Shown piece by piece: positions 59,551 to 64,000 of a DNA stretch of 64,000 nucleotides; positions within the stretch are counted from its first letter, which is position 1; each line of letters opens with the position of its first letter. The stretch covers positions 6,386,001-6,450,000 of the forward strand of contig JAULSR010000002.1 of NCBI GenBank assembly GCA_030512295.1. The letters run 5' to 3'. This DNA is from Bombardia bombarda (taxonomy: Eukaryota; Ascomycota; Sordariomycetes; Sordariales; Lasiosphaeriaceae). The notes under the pieces are model-generated. The model worked only from the letters and a program-made list of their open reading frames with translations, was not told the DNA's origin and did not search any database. The position numbers and the translations under genes were made by a program.

Positions 59551-61314
59551 ATGGCAGGACGCTCACGAAAGCGCGACCTGCTGGTCTCCAGTTCATGGCG
59601 CATGGTCGAGGGAGGAGGCGAGAATGACAGCTTCGACACATCTGTACTACATGACGACGAGGATCTCATCATCTCCAGCGGGAGCGACCCATCTCAGCCG
59701 TCCGGGTCGCAGCCATTCAGCATCGGCTCGCAGCCCTTCAGCATCGGCGGCTCGCAGGATGACAACCTCGAGGACTTTTTGACCAAGGCCGAAAACGACG
59801 ACCATGTCCTTCTCAGGTCGCCTTTCCGCCCGTCGGTGCCGCAGTCGGTGCGCCATGCGTCGAGGGAGAACATGCGGCATCACTCACCAGAGCCCGAGTT
59901 TTACATGCCCACGATAGAGGTGGAAGAGAGTCCCAAGCGACCCAGTACGCGGTCGCGAACGGCGCAAGCCGCCTCTGCCGCTGCTCCACCGGCCTTACCG
60001 GGACTTCGGCGACGGCAGTTGGAGAATGGCGGCGGTCCCGCTAAATCCGGGCGGGAGCGGGACGCCCAGGCCCGTGCCGAGCAGCGGCAGAAGCCTGTTG
60101 GTGACCGTTTATCGGAATCTTTACCAGGTGCTCTGGTTGATGTGCTGTCTTGGTTCTTTGGTCTGATCGGGCTCGCCTTTCGATATGCGCAGAAGCCCCT
60201 GGCCATCTTGGTATCCCTTTACTTGGTGTTTGGAGGCCTCATCATTGTGCAGAACATGGCAACCAAATCGATCTCCGCATCCTTGTCACCCATCTGTCGC
60301 TTGCCCGGCGCATCATGGCTCGACATACCGTTTTGTCCGGATGTGTTTCCCAAAGAGAAGGGCAGCGGGGAAGGAAGCTCGCCGGTCGAGTTTGGCGGTC
60401 TGATGGATATCCAGAACCAGTTCGAGGATGTGCTCGAAAAGTCGGCACAGGGAGTCTCGTTACCTATGGAGATGAAGCGTTCCGAGGCGTCTATCCGCGA
60501 TCTGCGCACCATGGTGCGCTACAGCAGCCTACAGGGAAAAGAAGAGCTCGTGCTCGAGTTTGACGGCTTCATCGACACGGCTCGGTTGGCGTCTAACGAC
60601 CTCCAGAAGTTCAACACCCACGTCGGTTCAGCGGTTGACTCAGTCATCGGTATCAACCGCTGGACATCCCGCTATCTTGACGGACTGTCAGATGAAAAGG
60701 ACAGCCGCGGTCTTCTGAGCGAGTGGACGGACTGGCTCTTCGCCCCCTTCCAGCCCGCCGTCTTTTCAGAGCGCAATCTTCTCGACAAATACATCGAGCA
60801 CACGGCGCTCGTGTCAGACAAGATCGCAGACCTCATAGTCGAGGCGCAAGCGGTCCTGCGCACGCTCTCCAAGGCCGAAGACCACCTCGGCATCATATTC
60901 GACTTTGTCACCCGCACCCAGAAGACGGTGCAGAGCCGCAAGGACGAGATCCTCTGGACTTTGTGGACGCTTGTCGGGGCCAACAACCGCCGCCTCCACA
61001 ACCTGAATGACCAGCTGTCGCTCCTCAAGCAGGTCAGCCTGCAGCGCACAAACGCCGTCAGGCAGGTCGTCGAGCTCATTGTCGAGCTCGAGAAGATCCA
61101 GGCTGGCCTGGGCGACCTGCGCGACAGGGTGGCCGAACCAGAGCTTGCCCGGGGCCGGGCGGAAGTGCCGCTTACGGTGCACATCGAGACGATTGACCGC
61201 GGTGTGGAACGGCTGGAGTTTGCCAGGAGTAGGATTAGGGTAATTGAGAACGAACGGATAAGCGAGGTGTTGGCGAGGGGGAAGGGCGAGGGGAGATTTA
61301 TTGAGTCGTCATAG
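59551..61314 (+). CDS. Fungal membrane protein with coiled coil, unknown function
   Basis: Single exon, 587 aa, conserved-looking but not a named family to me. Residues 1-185 are disordered and acidic/Ser-rich, with a small duplication (GSQPFSIG twice) and basic clusters. Two hydrophobic stretches follow at about 195-230 (ALVDVLSWFFGLIGLAFRYA; LAILVSLYLVFGGLIIVQNM). Then SPICRLPGASWLDIPFCPDVF has a Cys pair suited to the lumenal side. The rest (from about 285) is long amphipathic helix with heptad character (LVSDKIADLIVEAQAVLRTL; RQVVELIVELEKIQAGLGDL). The pattern suggests a membrane-tethered helical protein, perhaps of ER or nuclear envelope; that location is an inference. Confidence 0.85.
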   Translation: MAGRSRKRDLLVSSSWRMVEGGGENDSFDTSVLHDDEDLIISSGSDPSQPSGSQPFSIGSQPFSIGGSQDDNLEDFLTKAENDDHVLLRSPFRPSVPQSVRHASRENMRHHSPEPEFYMPTIEVEESPKRPSTRSRTAQAASAAAPPALPGLRRRQLENGGGPAKSGRERDAQARAEQRQKPVGDRLSESLPGALVDVLSWFFGLIGLAFRYAQKPLAILVSLYLVFGGLIIVQNMATKSISASLSPICRLPGASWLDIPFCPDVFPKEKGSGEGSSPVEFGGLMDIQNQFEDVLEKSAQGVSLPMEMKRSEASIRDLRTMVRYSSLQGKEELVLEFDGFIDTARLASNDLQKFNTHVGSAVDSVIGINRWTSRYLDGLSDEKDSRGLLSEWTDWLFAPFQPAVFSERNLLDKYIEHTALVSDKIADLIVEAQAVLRTLSKAEDHLGIIFDFVTRTQKTVQSRKDEILWTLWTLVGANNRRLHNLNDQLSLLKQVSLQRTNAVRQVVELIVELEKIQAGLGDLRDRVAEPELARGRAEVPLTVHIETIDRGVERLEFARSRIRVIENERISEVLARGKGEGRFIESS

Positions 61315-61987
61315 TGTTGTTTAAGGGGTTCCGGATGTACGGCGTTTTTTTTTTTCCTTTTACGGGATTCATCGGTAGCGGTTTGGATTTTCTCGGTGTT
61401 GGTTTTACAGCAGAGGACGGCTTGACTGTGGGAATAACCACCTTATGGACTGGACGGATGGCTAGGTTGGTGATACACTGAGTCTTGGGGCCCGTTCTGT
61501 CAAGTCGATTACGGGCAGTGATACCTTTTTACCTCTGCACTTCATGGAGTACCTGTACAATACACCGATGTTTTAAGTAAGTACACAAAGTACACAAAGT
61601 ACAAATACCTGCATGCACATCCATTCAAGGTGCTTCAAGACCAAGTGCTCGAGTTTGATGGTAATGAATTGGGATTTGGTTGACCTTATCAGCGGGAAAT
61701 GCGGGGTACTACTAGTAATCTGCACTATCTGCAAACAGGCCACTATCGCTTCGCATTAGGTTGGCGGCGCCGGGTCGTCGCTGCAAAGGGCAACTGGCAT
61801 GGCAATTAACAGCGGCCAGACCCGAGCGAGCATAACAGCCCGGCGGCTGCGGGAGACGGCGGGAGATCCATTGTCATACTATCGCGCCTTTCCTTATTAC
61901 TTGAACCTACTGCCTTTGCTTATTTTGATGTCAATTGAAGGAAATTGTAAAACTCCAAGACTCTGAGAGCAAAAGTCCTAAGTCGAG
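61315..61987 (+). other. Urease promoter region
   Basis: 673 nt between the preceding gene and urease. It contains GATA-type cores TTATCA (61686-61691), CTATCT (61725-61730), CTATCG near 61744 and CTATCG near 61878, as expected for a nitrogen-regulated gene, and a repeat of CACAAAGTA (61582-61600). No gene seen. Confidence 0.4.
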
Positions 61988-64000
61988 ATGCATCTCGTCC
62001 CCAAAGAGGTTAGTGGGGACTGCCCTGGAAATCCGATCCTAGACTTTGAACTTTGAAGGGTCGTCGAGGTACCTGCCTTAGTACCTAGGTTGCTTCGACG
62101 GAGATTTATGACTTCATGTACCCCGATATGAGCTGGCCATTGGTGCTTGGAGATGGCACGAAATGAAGGGGACGAATATGTGTGTGTGATGATAGTTGGC
62201 TAACTCGTGGACTGTGACCACAACAACAGCTCGATAAGCTCGCCATCTCGCAATTAGGCTTCCTGGCCCAGCGGCGACTGGCGCGCGGTGTCAGACTGAA
62301 CCATTCAGAAGCCACGGTGAGATATATACACACTCCTACCTTAGCTGCTACGAACTGTGAAAGAGACACCAAACCATAGATGTTCTGCTGACAAGGCCAC
62401 TACTCACAGGCTCTCATCGCCAGCAACCTCCAAGAGCTGATCCGCGATGGCCACCACACCGTGGCCGACCTCATGACGCTGGGTGCCACCATGCTCGGCC
62501 GCCGCCACGTCCTGCCCGAGGTGACGTCCACGCTGCACGAGATCCAGGTCGAGGGCACCTTCCCCTCAGGCACCTACCTGGTCACGGTGCACAACCCCAT
62601 CAGCAGCGACGACGGCGACCTCGCGCGCGCCCTCTACGGCAGCTTCCTGCCCATCCCCAGCGCAGACGCCTTCCCGCTGCCCGAGGCGGCCGCCTACGAG
62701 GCCATCAGACAGCCTGGCGCTCTCGTATGCGTCAAGGAGAACTCGCTCGTCACGCTCAACGACGGGCGGAAGCGGATCAAGCTCAAGGTCACGAGCAAGG
62801 GCGACCGCCCGATCCAGGTCGGCAGCCACTACCACTTCATCGAGACGAACCCGCAGCTGTCGTTTGACCGCGCGCGCGCCTACGGCTTCCGGCTGGACAT
62901 CGCCGCGGGCACCTCTGTGCGCTTCGAGCCCGGCGACGCCAAGACGGTGAGCCTGGTCGAGATTGGCGGGAACAAGGTCATCCGCGGCGGGAACAACCTT
63001 GCGTCGGGGCCGGTGGACCAGAGTCGCGTCGAGGAGATTATCGAGAAACTGCAGCAGGCTGGGTTCGCACACGTGCCCGAGCCCGCGGGCGACTTGGCGT
63101 TTGTCGATGCGTTCAGGATGGAGCGGACCGCGTATGCGGCCATGTTTGGGCCGACGGCGGGGGACGTGTTAAGGCTCGGCAGCACGGATCTGTGGATCAA
63201 GGTCGAGAAGGACTTCACCGTCTACGGCGACGAGTGCAAGTTTGGGGGTGGTAAGACGCTGCGGGAGGGCATGGGCCAGGCGACGGGGCGGACGGACGCC
63301 GAGACGCTGGACATGGTGGTGACGAATGCGCTGGTGGTGGACTGGAGCGGCATCTACAAGGCGGATATCGGCGTGAAAGCCGGTGTTATCGTGGGCATTG
63401 GCAAGGCTGGAAACCCAGATGTCATGGACGGCGTCACTCCCAACATGATTGTGGGCAGCTGCACTGATGTGGTCGCGGGCGAGGGCAAGATCATCACGGC
63501 GGGCGGCATGGATTCGCACATCCATTTTATCTGCCCTCAGCAGGCGTACGAGTCGATTGCTTCGGGCATTACTACTATGCTTGGAGGTGGAGTTGGTCCA
63601 AGGTGAGTTATCCATATGTGCAAAGAGATGCGATGAAAATGTCTAGGACTGACGAGACTCTCTCCCCAGCGCTGGCACAAGTGCCACAACTTGCACACCA
63701 GGCGCGCACTACATGCGCCAGATGCTGCAAGCCTGCGACACGCTGCCTCTCAACATCGGCATCACCGGCAAGGGCAACGACAGCGACCCGACCGCCCTCC
63801 GCGAGCAGGTCAACGCCGGCGCCTGCGGCCTCAAGTTACACGAAGACTGGGGTACTACACCTGCTGCCATCGACTCGTGCCTGACCGTCTGCGACGAGCT
63901 CGACGTGCAGTGCCTGATCCACACCGACACGCTCAACGAGTCCGGCTTCGTCGAGTCCACCATCGCCGCCTTCAAGAACCGCACCATCCACACCTACCAC
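61988..64000 (+). CDS. ure1: Urease, 5' part (continues past the window)
   Basis: Nickel enzyme splitting urea to ammonia and carbamate. Exons 61988-62008 (MHLVPKE), 62230-62316, 62410-63602 and 63670 onward, still open at 64000. Splicing gives the fused gamma-beta-alpha subunit order: [20 protein letters not shown] and [18 protein letters not shown] (gamma), then [17 protein letters not shown] (beta), then the alpha-like catalytic part. Nickel-site elements present are the first His pair ([14 protein letters not shown]), the carbamylated Lys in [10 protein letters not shown] and [13 protein letters not shown]. The splice AG+C restores [14 protein letters not shown]. The remaining His ligands and active-site flap lie beyond the window. 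Single-ORF calls that begin at 62461 lose the N-terminus. Confidence 0.97.

Overview
This window is nuclear DNA of a filamentous ascomycete (Pezizomycotina, most likely a Sordariomycete). The evidence is short introns with GT..AG ends and CTAAC/CTGAC-type branch sites, one gene per 3-4 kb on both strands, GC-rich third codon positions, and families limited to or typical of such fungi (DUF3176, GPI-anchored phospholipase B, a HIS4-type trifunctional histidine enzyme, lipin, GH47 mannosidase, fungal urease). I saw no bacterial-type operons, transposase, CRISPR array, rRNA or convincing tRNA. The species cannot be named from the sequence.

Layout from left to right: a zinc/CDF transporter (-, 311-2243); a repeat-rich ATP-grasp protein interrupted by a stop codon (+, 4284-7718); a DUF3176 membrane protein behind a 100-bp AC microsatellite (+, 10237-13972); a 5.3-kb gene-poor stretch; a caspase-fold protein without its catalytic Cys (+, 19291-21168); phospholipase B (-, 22264-24553); HIS4 (-, 26815-29526) divergent from TAF9 (+, 30410-31369); lipin/phosphatidate phosphatase (-, 32279-34651); a membrane-anchored fibronectin-III/coiled-coil protein (+, 38210-42130); the cytochrome-oxidase assembly factor CMC1 (+, 42998-43628); peroxisomal D-amino-acid oxidase (-, 44016-45311); a polyQ, tail-anchored fungal protein (+, 48206-50248); UTP11 (-, 50661-51597); a GH47 alpha-1,2-mannosidase (+, 53017-54856); a Maf-type nucleotide pyrophosphatase (-, 55613-56494); mitochondrial threonyl-tRNA synthetase (-, 57106-58722); a membrane/coiled-coil protein of unknown role (+, 59551-61314); and the 5' part of urease (+, from 61988, running off the right edge).

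The genes are mostly unrelated housekeeping and metabolic genes, not a cluster. Two themes recur: lipid metabolism (phospholipase B, lipin) and nitrogen scavenging (D-amino-acid oxidase, urease), the latter two with several GATA-factor motifs upstream. 

The most useful result for a reader is that four conserved genes are broken by what look like single local changes: HIS4 (C4 run), the caspase-like gene (G6 run), TAF9 (one in-frame TAA) and the ATP-grasp gene (one in-frame TAG with an alternative open frame). HIS4 and TAF9 should be needed for normal growth, so base errors in the assembly are the simplest explanation, at least for the homopolymer cases; automatic gene calls here would be truncated or split. 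The most unusual proteins are the caspase-fold pseudoenzyme with a CxxC-type basic cluster and the ATP-grasp protein with a degenerate metal site and a long tail of tandem repeats. I did not find a clear previously undescribed multi-gene system.
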